A stretch of 64,000 bases of DNA from Streptomyces sp. CB01580. GTDB taxonomy: Bacteria > Actinomycetota > Actinomycetes > Streptomycetales > Streptomycetaceae. Position 1 is the stretch's first letter. Each line of letters begins with the position of its first letter. The DNA is taken from contig NZ_LIXJ01000007.1 in NCBI RefSeq assembly GCF_001905795.1, forward strand, positions 1-64,000, written 5' to 3'. The translations under genes and the position numbers were made by a program. Below are positions 30,208 through 38,040 of the stretch, one piece after another. The notes below the pieces were generated by a model. That model was not told where the DNA came from, did not search any database, and was given only the letters and a program-made list of their open reading frames with translations.

Positions 30208-32521
30208 TGACCGGGACCTGGCCCGGTTGCGGGACCTGTTGCAACTGCCCGCCGACGGGACACCGGAGACCGCCCGCGCGCGGACCCGCCGCCTCGCCTC
30301 GTGGCGGCTGCTGCTCCAGGACATCCCGCTGGACGAGCGTTCCTTCGACGACCGGTTCGGGCCCGGCGGACGGCAGGACACCATCACCGTCCTGACGGCC
30401 TGGTGCCTCGGACACCGTGAGCGGAGCGAACGGCACCGGGCGAGCCACGCCGGACTGTTCGGGTTCGTCGGTCTGTACCTGCTGACCCTGCTCGGCCTGG
30501 CCGAGTCCGAGGCCCAGCGCTCGCTCCCGCAGCCGCCTCCCGGCCGCGGTCCCGGTGGCGGACGGGCGCTGACCCACGACTGCGGTGCCGTCTGCGGCGT
30601 ACTCGTCACCGAGGCGGCGGTCGCCGACACCATCGCCGAGGTCCACCACCCGAGGCCGCGCCCCGGACGCCGTCGCGCGGACGCCGCCACCGGGCCCGCC
30701 GAGCGCGAATGGGACGCGATACGCGGGCGGCTCGCCTTCCACCGGCACGGCAGCACCTCGCTGATCCTGCGCGGCACCGCGGCGGGGGCCGTGCACGGGA
30801 CCCGCCCGGAGTTCGCCCTGAAGCTCATCCTGTACCCGTTCACCAGGATCCCGACCCTGACCCGTGCCACCCGCGAGTACGCCGAGACGTACGGCACCGC
30901 CGACACCGGCTCACGGCACCTGGTGCGGGTCTGGGCCAGCTTCGACAGCTGGATCCTGATGGACTTCATCGAGGGCAGGACGCTCGCCGAACTACTCCGG
31001 GAGGGCGACGACCCGGATGCGTCCGGGGCGGCGGGCCAGGCGCTCCGCCTCCGGCTCGACCGGCTCCGGGAGAACGGGGTGCTGCTCCTCGACGCGCTGG
31101 CGGACCTGCAACGCGTCGCCCAGGAGGCCACCGCGCACGGCCGCCTCAAGGGTGTGCACGCCGACCTCTCGCCCTCCAACATCATCGTGTCCGACACCGA
31201 TGGCGCGTTCCAGCTCGTCGACCTCGGGCGCAACTACCTCTACACCCACACCATCACCGGCACACCCGGCGCCGAGTCCTCCTACATCGCCCCCGAGGTC
31301 AGGGCGGGCGACAGCGAGATCGCCCGTGCCGACCTCTACTCGCTCGGCCGGCTGCTGATCACGTTCGGCACCGGACGCGCCGACACCGACGACGTGGTGC
31401 CGGACATCTTCTACATGCGCGCCGTGCAACTGGCCCGCTTCATCGAGGACCTCATCGACGCCGACCCGGCACGCCGACTGATCGTCTTCGGCACGGGGAC
31501 GGAACCCTCCTTCTCCTACGAGGAGTTGAAGACCGCGTTCCTCACCGAACTGGAGACGGTGCGGGCCGCCGAGAACGGCGAGTCCGAGCTGCGGACCGAG
31601 ACCGGCTGGCGGGCGCTGCCCGGCCTGCTGCGCCCCCTGTCCGGGGACCCGGGCCGGGAATGGCGGTTGTGGCGGATGCACCGGCGGCAGAGCGCCCGGC
31701 CCGACGCGCACCGCCGCCCCTTCGCCCACTGGCTGCTCCTCTGGGCGATGGTGTCCGCGCTGATCTGGGCGGTGACGAACGCCACCGTCATCACCTGGCT
31801 GCTGCGCGATCTCGGCCTCGACTGGGGCAACAAGCTGGTGGAACTGGTGCAGCACGTCGGCGGCGGCACGGACGGGCTCCCGATCGTGGATTCGTGGCGG
31901 CACGACGACTACCGGCTGCCGGACTGGCGGGCCAACCTCCCGGCCCGGATGGTCGGGCTCTCCTACGCCATCGCGGCACCGAAGTACTACCAGACGCTGT
32001 TCTCCGGCCTCACCCCGCTCACCATCGGATGGCGGGCGGGCGGGCTGACCCGGCTGGCCCTGGCGACCGAGGCGGTCATGCGGGTGATGGCCGTCGTGCC
32101 CTGCATGCTCGTCCTGGCGGTCACCCTGGTCGAACCCCGCTGGTGGCCCCTCAATTCGGCCATCGGACAGTGTCTGACCTGGCTGGCGAACTTCCTGGTC
32201 CTCGCCTACATCCGTGCCGTCATCACCCGCTCACGCCGGCTCGGCCTCAGTACGGTCCCGGGCGACGACGGCAAGATCACCGGGTTCGCCGCGCTCACCC
32301 AGTGGGTGCCGACCTCGCTGTTCTACGCCACCGCCGTGCTCACCATCGGCACCTTCCTGTACCTGGGGATACTGCACGACGTCTACGTGTACGCGCTGGC
32401 CGTGACCTCGACCAATCTCTTCCTCTTCTACGTCATCAAGTGCGGTATAGGCGGCCCGACGGTACGGGTGACGATGGTCCGCACGTGTCTGGCCGCGGAA
32501 CGTGTGGCCCGATGCCGGTAG
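30143..32521 (+). CDS. kinase-like protein with C-terminal membrane domain
   Basis: A 792-residue protein. An N-terminal helical region (1-200, with one hydrophobic segment near 109-124) leads into a protein-kinase-like fold: Lys227 in FALKLIL, catalytic loop HADLSPSN (His339, Asp341, Asn346), DLG in place of DFG (Asp360) and APE (383-385). A linker then leads to five hydrophobic segments (about 530-553, 640-664, 680-697, 716-742, 744-766). Standard PknB-type kinases have one membrane pass and PASTA repeats; neither is seen here. It overlaps the patatin gene by 65 bases, so they are probably cotranslated. Substrate is unknown; it could phosphorylate the patatin, a lipid or another protein. 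Confidence 0.85.
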   Translation: MENRGPTPDLLVAALRELRGHSDRDLARLRDLLQLPADGTPETARARTRRLASWRLLLQDIPLDERSFDDRFGPGGRQDTITVLTAWCLGHRERSERHRASHAGLFGFVGLYLLTLLGLAESEAQRSLPQPPPGRGPGGGRALTHDCGAVCGVLVTEAAVADTIAEVHHPRPRPGRRRADAATGPAEREWDAIRGRLAFHRHGSTSLILRGTAAGAVHGTRPEFALKLILYPFTRIPTLTRATREYAETYGTADTGSRHLVRVWASFDSWILMDFIEGRTLAELLREGDDPDASGAAGQALRLRLDRLRENGVLLLDALADLQRVAQEATAHGRLKGVHADLSPSNIIVSDTDGAFQLVDLGRNYLYTHTITGTPGAESSYIAPEVRAGDSEIARADLYSLGRLLITFGTGRADTDDVVPDIFYMRAVQLARFIEDLIDADPARRLIVFGTGTEPSFSYEELKTAFLTELETVRAAENGESELRTETGWRALPGLLRPLSGDPGREWRLWRMHRRQSARPDAHRRPFAHWLLLWAMVSALIWAVTNATVITWLLRDLGLDWGNKLVELVQHVGGGTDGLPIVDSWRHDDYRLPDWRANLPARMVGLSYAIAAPKYYQTLFSGLTPLTIGWRAGGLTRLALATEAVMRVMAVVPCMLVLAVTLVEPRWWPLNSAIGQCLTWLANFLVLAYIRAVITRSRRLGLSTVPGDDGKITGFAALTQWVPTSLFYATAVLTIGTFLYLGILHDVYVYALAVTSTNLFLFYVIKCGIGGPTVRVTMVRTCLAAERVARCR

Positions 32522-32594
32522 CCGTCATGCGGGCGGCGTCCGGATCGCGGTGATCGGCCCGGCGGGACGGCCGCCCGGTTCCGCTCCGCCCGGG

Positions 32595-32626
32595 TCCTCT
32601 TCCGCCCGGCTCCTCTTCCGCCCGGC
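32595..32626. repeat. 16-bp tandem repeat, two perfect copies
   Basis: TCCTCTTCCGCCCGGC occurs at 32595-32610 and 32611-32626, with a diverged third copy before it. It lies in the 119-base convergent gap between the kinase-like gene and the TetR gene. Confidence 0.85.
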
Positions 32627-32640
32627 CCTGTTCCGGCCGG

Positions 32641-33264
32641 TCAGGAAGGACCCGTGTCGGGCGAGCCGGTACGGGCGCTGCTGACGGCGCGCCAGATCTG
32701 GTCGGGAAGGGTGCGGTCGGCCTCCGCCAGATCGAGGTCGCCGACGGTGAGCCAGCGGCGGACGACGGCGACGACCGGGCCGAGGACGAGGGCCTCGATC
32801 ACGGGGGTGGGGAGATCGGCGAGTTCGCCGGACTTCGTGTGGGCGTGGATCCAGAGGGCGATCGGCGTCAGCCGGGCCTCCTGGGACTCACGGATCTGCC
32901 CGGTGCGGGTCACGAGCTCGTGGTCCGCGGTGACGGAGTGCATGAGCCGGGCCGCTTCCGGATGGGCCTGCGCGAAGTCGAGGTAGGTCCGGACGACGGC
33001 CCGGACGCCGGAGCGGGCGTCGGCCGCCTGCTCCAGCGCGGTGGTCAGCGCGTCCAGGAGGCGGCCCACCGACCGCAGCGCGAGCGTGGCGATCACGCCG
33101 TGCAGGTTGCCGAAGTGGTGGTAGACGCTGCCGGAACTCACCCCGCTGGCCTTGGTGATCGCGCCGACGGTGAGACCGGCCTCACCCTCGGAGGCGTATA
33201 TCCGCAGCGCTGCCTCCAGTACCTGCTCGACCGTGGCCTCCCCGCGTTGCTGCTTCGGTCTCAT
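32641..33264 (-). CDS. TetR-family repressor
   Basis: A 207-residue TetR regulator with the N-terminal HTH (TVGAITKASGVSSGSVYHHFGN) and a helical ligand domain (YLDFAQAHPEAARLMHS) of the TetR_C type. The ATG at 33264 has GAGGACG about 10 bases upstream. A 28-base near-palindrome lies 72 bases before the start, so autorepression is likely. The adjacent divergent toxin gene could be co-controlled, though the operator is closer to tetR. Confidence 0.92.
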   Translation of the reverse strand: MRPKQQRGEATVEQVLEAALRIYASEGEAGLTVGAITKASGVSSGSVYHHFGNLHGVIATLALRSVGRLLDALTTALEQAADARSGVRAVVRTYLDFAQAHPEAARLMHSVTADHELVTRTGQIRESQEARLTPIALWIHAHTKSGELADLPTPVIEALVLGPVVAVVRRWLTVGDLDLAEADRTLPDQIWRAVSSARTGSPDTGPS

Positions 33265-33335
33265 CGAACGGACGTCCTCGATCTCGTGGGACGGATGCCC
33301 TGGGGTCTCGACACGGACAGCGTAGAACACTCCTT

Positions 33336-33363
33336 CTGGATTTTTTTCTAGAAAGGCTTCCAG
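33336..33363. promoter_or_regulatory. TetR operator candidate
   Basis: Two nested dyads share the centre 33349.5: the perfect palindrome TTTCTAGAAA (33345-33354) and the outer pair CTGGA / TCCAG (33336-33340, 33359-33363). The T-rich core stands out in this GC-rich genome. Its placement 72 bases upstream of tetR fits a promoter-overlapping operator. Confidence 0.65.
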
Positions 33364-33572
33364 TTGCGGGAGTTGGGCCCTCACACTGAGTGGTGCGCGC
33401 CGGACTCCGCCAACTCGGGTGATTCGAAGGGGCGTTGAGTCGGTGGTGCGCGGAAGCGGGGGGTGAGTCGGCCCGGGACGGGACACGTTCCCGCCGGGCC
33501 GGCGCTCCGGACCGCGGCCGCCATGGCTCCGCCGAAGCGGTGGCGCGACGTCGACACGGATGAGGGGAAGTC

Positions 33573-35768
33573 ATGACCGAGCCAGGTCCCGCCGAAGGAC
33601 AGTGGCGGGCCGCGGGACAGCCGCCGTCGGGTGCCCCGTTCGTACCACCACCGCCCGATCACCCACCGGCGCCGGTGCGCCGCTCCTGGAGAGAGCGCTT
33701 CAGTGCGCTGTCCGGAAGGCGGCGCGTGCTGCTCCTCGCCGGGGTCGGGGCTCTGGTCCTGGCGCTGGTGGGCGGGCTGCTGACCTGGGTGGACTCTTCC
33801 TCCGGATCCGCCCCGGCCGTGGCGAGACGTGACCTGCGGCCGTTCGAGGAGGCGGTCGACGACCTGGGTGGCGCCGACGGGCTGCGCTATCGGGACACGG
33901 CGATCGCCGGCATCACCGAGCGGGACATCACCGTCACCGCCTCCGGGAACCAGTTCGGCAGCACGAGCTCCGGCATCAAGCGGCACGACCGCGATGTCCT
34001 GCGGATCGGCCGGAAGGACTTCACCCGCTGGAAGGTGGATCCGGTCCCCGACGCGGACTCCGCATCGGGAACGAAGGCGCCGGGTGCGTGGACGGTCGGG
34101 TTCTACGGCAACTCCGACATCCTCGACGAGATACTCGACCAGCGGCCCTCCCCGTCGAAGCTGGCGGCCCAGCTGTCGGATGCGCTCCAGGTCCTGGCCG
34201 ACGCCCCGCGGTCGGACGCCTCGACGCCGAGGCGGACGACCACGGTGGACGGGACACCGGCCCTCGGGGTCGACACCTCCGCCGGCCGTCTCCTCGTCAC
34301 CCGGAACAAGCCGTACCGGGTTCTGCGGCTGGAGCCCTACGACCTGTCCGAGACGATCGGCAAGTGGCGGGACGGGGAGCGGCCGACCGAGGTCCCCCGG
34401 GTGACCACCGGACCGTTGGCGGACGGCGGCTCCGAGGGGATGGACCTGACCCCGGTCGTCGGTGACGCCGTCAAGGCGATGTACGACACCCTGGTCGCCT
34501 ACGCCGAGCAGCTCAAGGACGCGAGCGACCAGGGCATCGACTTCACGCTCGACGGCTCCGGGGACCTGAACTGCGGTTCAGGGGGATGCACCGCTCACCA
34601 GAAGTTCACCGGAAAGGTCACCACCGGGGCGAGGAGCCGTGTCACCGACGGCAAGGTCACCGCCGTCATGAGCGCGACCTTCACCATCGGCGGCCGGTCC
34701 GCGGGACGCTGTACCAGCAGCCGCGGCACGTTCCCGCTCAGCGGCAACTCCGTCTCCGGCACCCTCACCTGCACCAACCCGGGCGCAGGCCCCGTCTACA
34801 CCTCGGTCGCCGCGAAGTACCGGGCCGATGCCCTGGCCGAGTCCCGCGCCAGTGGCGGCCGTACGGTCCGCTACAGCATCCCGCTGCGTGCCAGCACCCT
34901 GGTCGACGCCCGCGCCCTCGCCACCGTCGAGGTCAAGCAACTCCTCGACCGCGTCCGGAGCGAACGGGACGGCGGGAACTGCGTCAAGCTCCACAGCTTC
35001 CCGCCCGGCACGCAGGTCCTCCTCGCCGACGGGACCACCCGTTCCATCGAGGCGGTCCGCGTCGGCGATCGGGTGACCGCCACCGATCCGGAGACCGGAC
35101 TCACCGCCGCACGGCCGGTCACCGACACCATCACCACCGAGGACGACAAGGACTTCACACGCCTCACCGTCGTCACCGACCGGGGTCGCGCCACCCTCAC
35201 CGCCACCGACAACCACCCGTTCTGGCTGACCGGCGCCAGGCGCTGGGCCGACGCGGAGGACATCCGCCCAGGCGACGAGCTGCGCAGCCCGACGGGCGTG
35301 CCCCTCCGGGTCGCCGGCGTGGCCGACGAGAAGGGCCCGCGGCGCACGCACGACCTCACCGTCGGCGATCTCCACACGTACTACGTGCTGGCGGGGGCCA
35401 CTCCCGTACTGGTGCACAACAGTGGGCCCGGCTGCGGTTCGAACTGGATGTCGCCCGACAAGCTTCCGCATCACTACATGCGGACGAGCGACCAGGGCAT
35501 CAGGCACGCGGAGGACTTCGGCGTGAAGGGTCCGTACAACAAGGCCAACGGGGAGGCCTTCGTCCGGGCCATCGGACAGTTCGTGAAGAATCCGGGAACG
35601 CGGCGCATCCAGGGTACGTACCGGGGGCGGGACGCCGTCCACTACGTGGACGACACCGGACTGCACGCATCGTTCGCCGCGAACGGCCCGAATGTCGGAG
35701 AGTACCTCGGAGGATGGCGGTCCTCGGGCGATCAGCTCACCTATCTGCTGCGGGACGGGAAGCTGTAG
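33573..35768 (+). CDS. membrane-anchored Hint polymorphic toxin, colicin-D-like C-terminus
   Basis: A 731-residue modular protein: Pro-rich cytoplasmic head (1-50), one membrane anchor (about 52-73), an extracytoplasmic region to about 470 of unknown fold, a Hint autoprocessing domain (475-616, from SFPPGTQVLLADGTT through DNHPFWL to VLVHN) and a C-terminal toxin domain (617-731). The last part, with RHAEDFGVKGPYNKANGEAF, IQGTYRG and SGDQLTYLL, resembles the colicin D family, nucleases that cut arginine tRNAs in the anticodon loop; His645 would match the catalytic histidine. The ATG at 33573 has GAGGGGAAG upstream. The following small gene is the candidate immunity protein. Confidence 0.88.
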   Translation: MTEPGPAEGQWRAAGQPPSGAPFVPPPPDHPPAPVRRSWRERFSALSGRRRVLLLAGVGALVLALVGGLLTWVDSSSGSAPAVARRDLRPFEEAVDDLGGADGLRYRDTAIAGITERDITVTASGNQFGSTSSGIKRHDRDVLRIGRKDFTRWKVDPVPDADSASGTKAPGAWTVGFYGNSDILDEILDQRPSPSKLAAQLSDALQVLADAPRSDASTPRRTTTVDGTPALGVDTSAGRLLVTRNKPYRVLRLEPYDLSETIGKWRDGERPTEVPRVTTGPLADGGSEGMDLTPVVGDAVKAMYDTLVAYAEQLKDASDQGIDFTLDGSGDLNCGSGGCTAHQKFTGKVTTGARSRVTDGKVTAVMSATFTIGGRSAGRCTSSRGTFPLSGNSVSGTLTCTNPGAGPVYTSVAAKYRADALAESRASGGRTVRYSIPLRASTLVDARALATVEVKQLLDRVRSERDGGNCVKLHSFPPGTQVLLADGTTRSIEAVRVGDRVTATDPETGLTAARPVTDTITTEDDKDFTRLTVVTDRGRATLTATDNHPFWLTGARRWADAEDIRPGDELRSPTGVPLRVAGVADEKGPRRTHDLTVGDLHTYYVLAGATPVLVHNSGPGCGSNWMSPDKLPHHYMRTSDQGIRHAEDFGVKGPYNKANGEAFVRAIGQFVKNPGTRRIQGTYRGRDAVHYVDDTGLHASFAANGPNVGEYLGGWRSSGDQLTYLLRDGKL

Positions 35769-35813
35769 TACCGGGCAGCCGACGTGAGGGCAACGAAACG
35801 AAGAAGGGTCCCT

Positions 35814-36053
35814 GTGAACATCGAATTGACGGACGACCAGGCACTTGTCCTGTCCGACTGGATGAGCCGCGTCATGCACCGGGAGGATTTCTCGGCGCTC
35901 GTCGACGACCGTGCGGTCTGGTCGGCTCTGTTCAGGATCAGCGGGGCGCTGGAGACGCAGTTGCCGGCGGTCTTCGATTCCTCGTACTCCGAACAGCTGG
36001 ATGCGGCCCGTCGGCGGCTCGTCGGCGAGCTCGGGGAATTCCGCGAGCGCTGA
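35814..36053 (+). CDS. candidate immunity protein for the colicin-D-like toxin
   Basis: A 79-residue acidic helical protein (ELTDDQALVLSDWMSRVM, then VWSALFRISGALE) starting at a GTG at 35814 with AGAAGGG 5 bases upstream, 45 bases after the toxin stop. Size, charge and position are those expected of an immunity protein. Similar small proteins occur widely and I do not know an assigned function, so immunity is inferred from context. No membrane segment is seen, which fits a cytoplasmic target such as a tRNase. Confidence 0.75.
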   Translation: MNIELTDDQALVLSDWMSRVMHREDFSALVDDRAVWSALFRISGALETQLPAVFDSSYSEQLDAARRRLVGELGEFRER

Positions 36054-36086
36054 CCCGCGGCGCACACCGTCCCGGCGCCGTGTTCC

Positions 36087-36123
36087 GCTCGGGTCCGGGC
36101 CGTCGGCCGTCCCGGACCCGAGC
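36087..36123. terminator. bidirectional hairpin immunity gene/ABC exporter
   Basis: GCTCGGGTCCGGG (36087-36099) and CCCGGACCCGAGC (36111-36123) form a perfect 13-bp stem with an 11-base loop between convergent genes. Confidence 0.85.
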
Positions 36124-36153
36124 CGCCGGTCGGCCGGGTCCGGGGCATCGGCC

Positions 36154-38040
36154 TCACGTCAGGCTCTCCCGCCACGCGCGGTGCAGGCCCGCGAACCTGC
36201 CCGTGCCGCCGATGAGTTCGGACGGGGTGCCGTCCTCGACGATGCGGCCGTGCTCCATCACCAGTACCCGGTCCGCGATCTCCACGGTCGACAGGCGGTG
36301 GGCGATCACCACCGCCGTACGGCCGTGCAGGACCGTGTCCATGGCCCGCTGCACCGCCCGTTCACCGGGGATGTCCAGCGAACTCGTCGCCTCGTCCAGG
36401 ATCAGTACCGACGGGTTCGCCAGCAACGCGCGTGCGAACGCGACCAGTTGGCGCTGGCCGGCCGAGATCCGGCCGCCCCGCTTGCGTACGTCCGTGTCGT
36501 AGCCCTCCGGCAGGCCGGCGATGAACTCGTGCGCGCCGATCGCACGGGCCGCCTGTTCGATCTCCTCGCGCGTCGCGTCCGGCCGGCCGATCGCGATGTT
36601 CTCGGCGACCGTCCCGGAGAACAGGAACGCCTCCTGCGTCACCATCACCACGCCCCGCCGCAGCTCGGGCACGGCCAGGTCCCGCAGGTCCGTGCCGTCG
36701 AGCAGCACCCGGCCCTCCGACGGGTCGTAGAAGCGGGCCAGCAGCTTGGCGAGCGTCGATTTGCCCGCGCCCGTCGAACCGACCACGGCGACGGTCCGAC
36801 CGGCCGGGATCGTCAGGTCGAAGCGGGGCAGTACCTCGCCGCCCGTGCGGTAGGCGAAACGCACGGAGTCGAAGACGACCTCACGGCCGGGGTGCTCACC
36901 CGGGAGGGCGGGCAGCTCCTTCGGGTCCGCGGTCTCGGGAACGGAGGGGGTCTGGGCCAGCAGACCCGCGATCTTGCCCAGCGAAGCCGCCGCCGACTGG
37001 TAGGAGTTGAGGAACATGCCCAGCCGGTCGATCGGGTCGTACAGCCGGCGCAGGTACAGCACGGCCGCGGCCAGCACCCCGAGCGCCAGGGTGCCCGACG
37101 CCACCCGGTACGCGCCCCACAGCACGATGCCCGCGACCGCCGTGTTGGCGACCAGCCGGGAGCCGACGACGTAGCGCGCCATCTCCAGCGTGGCGCTGCC
37201 GTTCGCCCACCGGTGCGCGTGGTTGAGCTTCTCGAAGTGCGCGTCGTTGACGCGCTCCCGGCGGAACGCCTGGACGGGGCGGATGCCGTTCATCGACTCG
37301 GCGAACTTCACGATGACCGCGGCGATCGCCGTCGACCGCGCCGCGTAGAGCACCCCGGCCCGCCGCTGGTAGAGGCGCACCAGCAGATACAGGGGGACGA
37401 AGGACAGCACGGCCGCCGCGCCGAGGCCGGGGTCCAGCCAGAGCAGCATCAGCGAGATGGAGAGGAACGACAGGATCACGGTGATGAGTTCCTGCAGCCC
37501 CTCGCTGAGCAACTCCCGCAGCGACTCCACGTCCGTGGTGGAACGGGAGATCAGCCGGCCCGAGGTGTAGCGCTCGTGGAAGTCCACGCTCAGCGCCTGC
37601 GCGTGACGGAAGATCCGGCCGCGCAGATCGAGCAGTACGTCCTGGTTGATCCGCGCGGAGACCGCGATGAAGGCGTACTGCATGCCTCCCGCCGCTGCCG
37701 AGCACAGCGCGTACCCGACGGCCACCGCGATCAGCGGCCCGTGGTCCGCGTCACGGAACGCGGGCACGCCCCGGTCGATGGCGTACGCGACGAGCAGCGG
37801 GCCCGCCTGCACCGCCGCCTGCTGGACCAGCAGCAACAGCGCCGCCACCAGTACCCGGGCCCGGTGCGCCCGGAGCAGCGAGAACAGCAGCGCGCGGGTG
37901 GCGCCCGGGGCAGTGGGCAGATCGTCCCGGTCGAACCGGTCCCCGGTGCCGCTGCCGGGGCCTACGTCGTCGGACGGGGCGCCGGGCTCCTCGTGCGTGT
38001 CGGGCCGGCCGCCAGGGCCGGTCGTCGTCGTACTGGTCAT
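36154..38040 (-). CDS. ABC exporter half-transporter (consensus Walker B subunit)
   Basis: A 628-residue exporter subunit: six membrane helices (about 60-345), then an ATPase domain with Walker A GSTGAGKST, Walker B VLILDEAT and the H-loop AHRLS. Its signature is ISAGQ rather than LSGGQ. The ATG overlaps the upstream partner's TGA as ATGA. In heterodimeric exporters one ATP site is degenerate; this subunit contributes the deviant signature, the partner the deviant Walker B. The cargo is probably a drug, lipid or peptide and is not known. Confidence 0.94.
   Translation of the reverse strand: MTSTTTTGPGGRPDTHEEPGAPSDDVGPGSGTGDRFDRDDLPTAPGATRALLFSLLRAHRARVLVAALLLLVQQAAVQAGPLLVAYAIDRGVPAFRDADHGPLIAVAVGYALCSAAAGGMQYAFIAVSARINQDVLLDLRGRIFRHAQALSVDFHERYTSGRLISRSTTDVESLRELLSEGLQELITVILSFLSISLMLLWLDPGLGAAAVLSFVPLYLLVRLYQRRAGVLYAARSTAIAAVIVKFAESMNGIRPVQAFRRERVNDAHFEKLNHAHRWANGSATLEMARYVVGSRLVANTAVAGIVLWGAYRVASGTLALGVLAAAVLYLRRLYDPIDRLGMFLNSYQSAAASLGKIAGLLAQTPSVPETADPKELPALPGEHPGREVVFDSVRFAYRTGGEVLPRFDLTIPAGRTVAVVGSTGAGKSTLAKLLARFYDPSEGRVLLDGTDLRDLAVPELRRGVVMVTQEAFLFSGTVAENIAIGRPDATREEIEQAARAIGAHEFIAGLPEGYDTDVRKRGGRISAGQRQLVAFARALLANPSVLILDEATSSLDIPGERAVQRAMDTVLHGRTAVVIAHRLSTVEIADRVLVMEHGRIVEDGTPSELIGGTGRFAGLHRAWRESLT

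Noticed and set aside
34995..35420. Splicing intein in the toxin gene
   Set aside because: The Hint domain lacks a following extein with a conserved host function and ends in VHN before a toxin domain, the pattern of polymorphic toxins.
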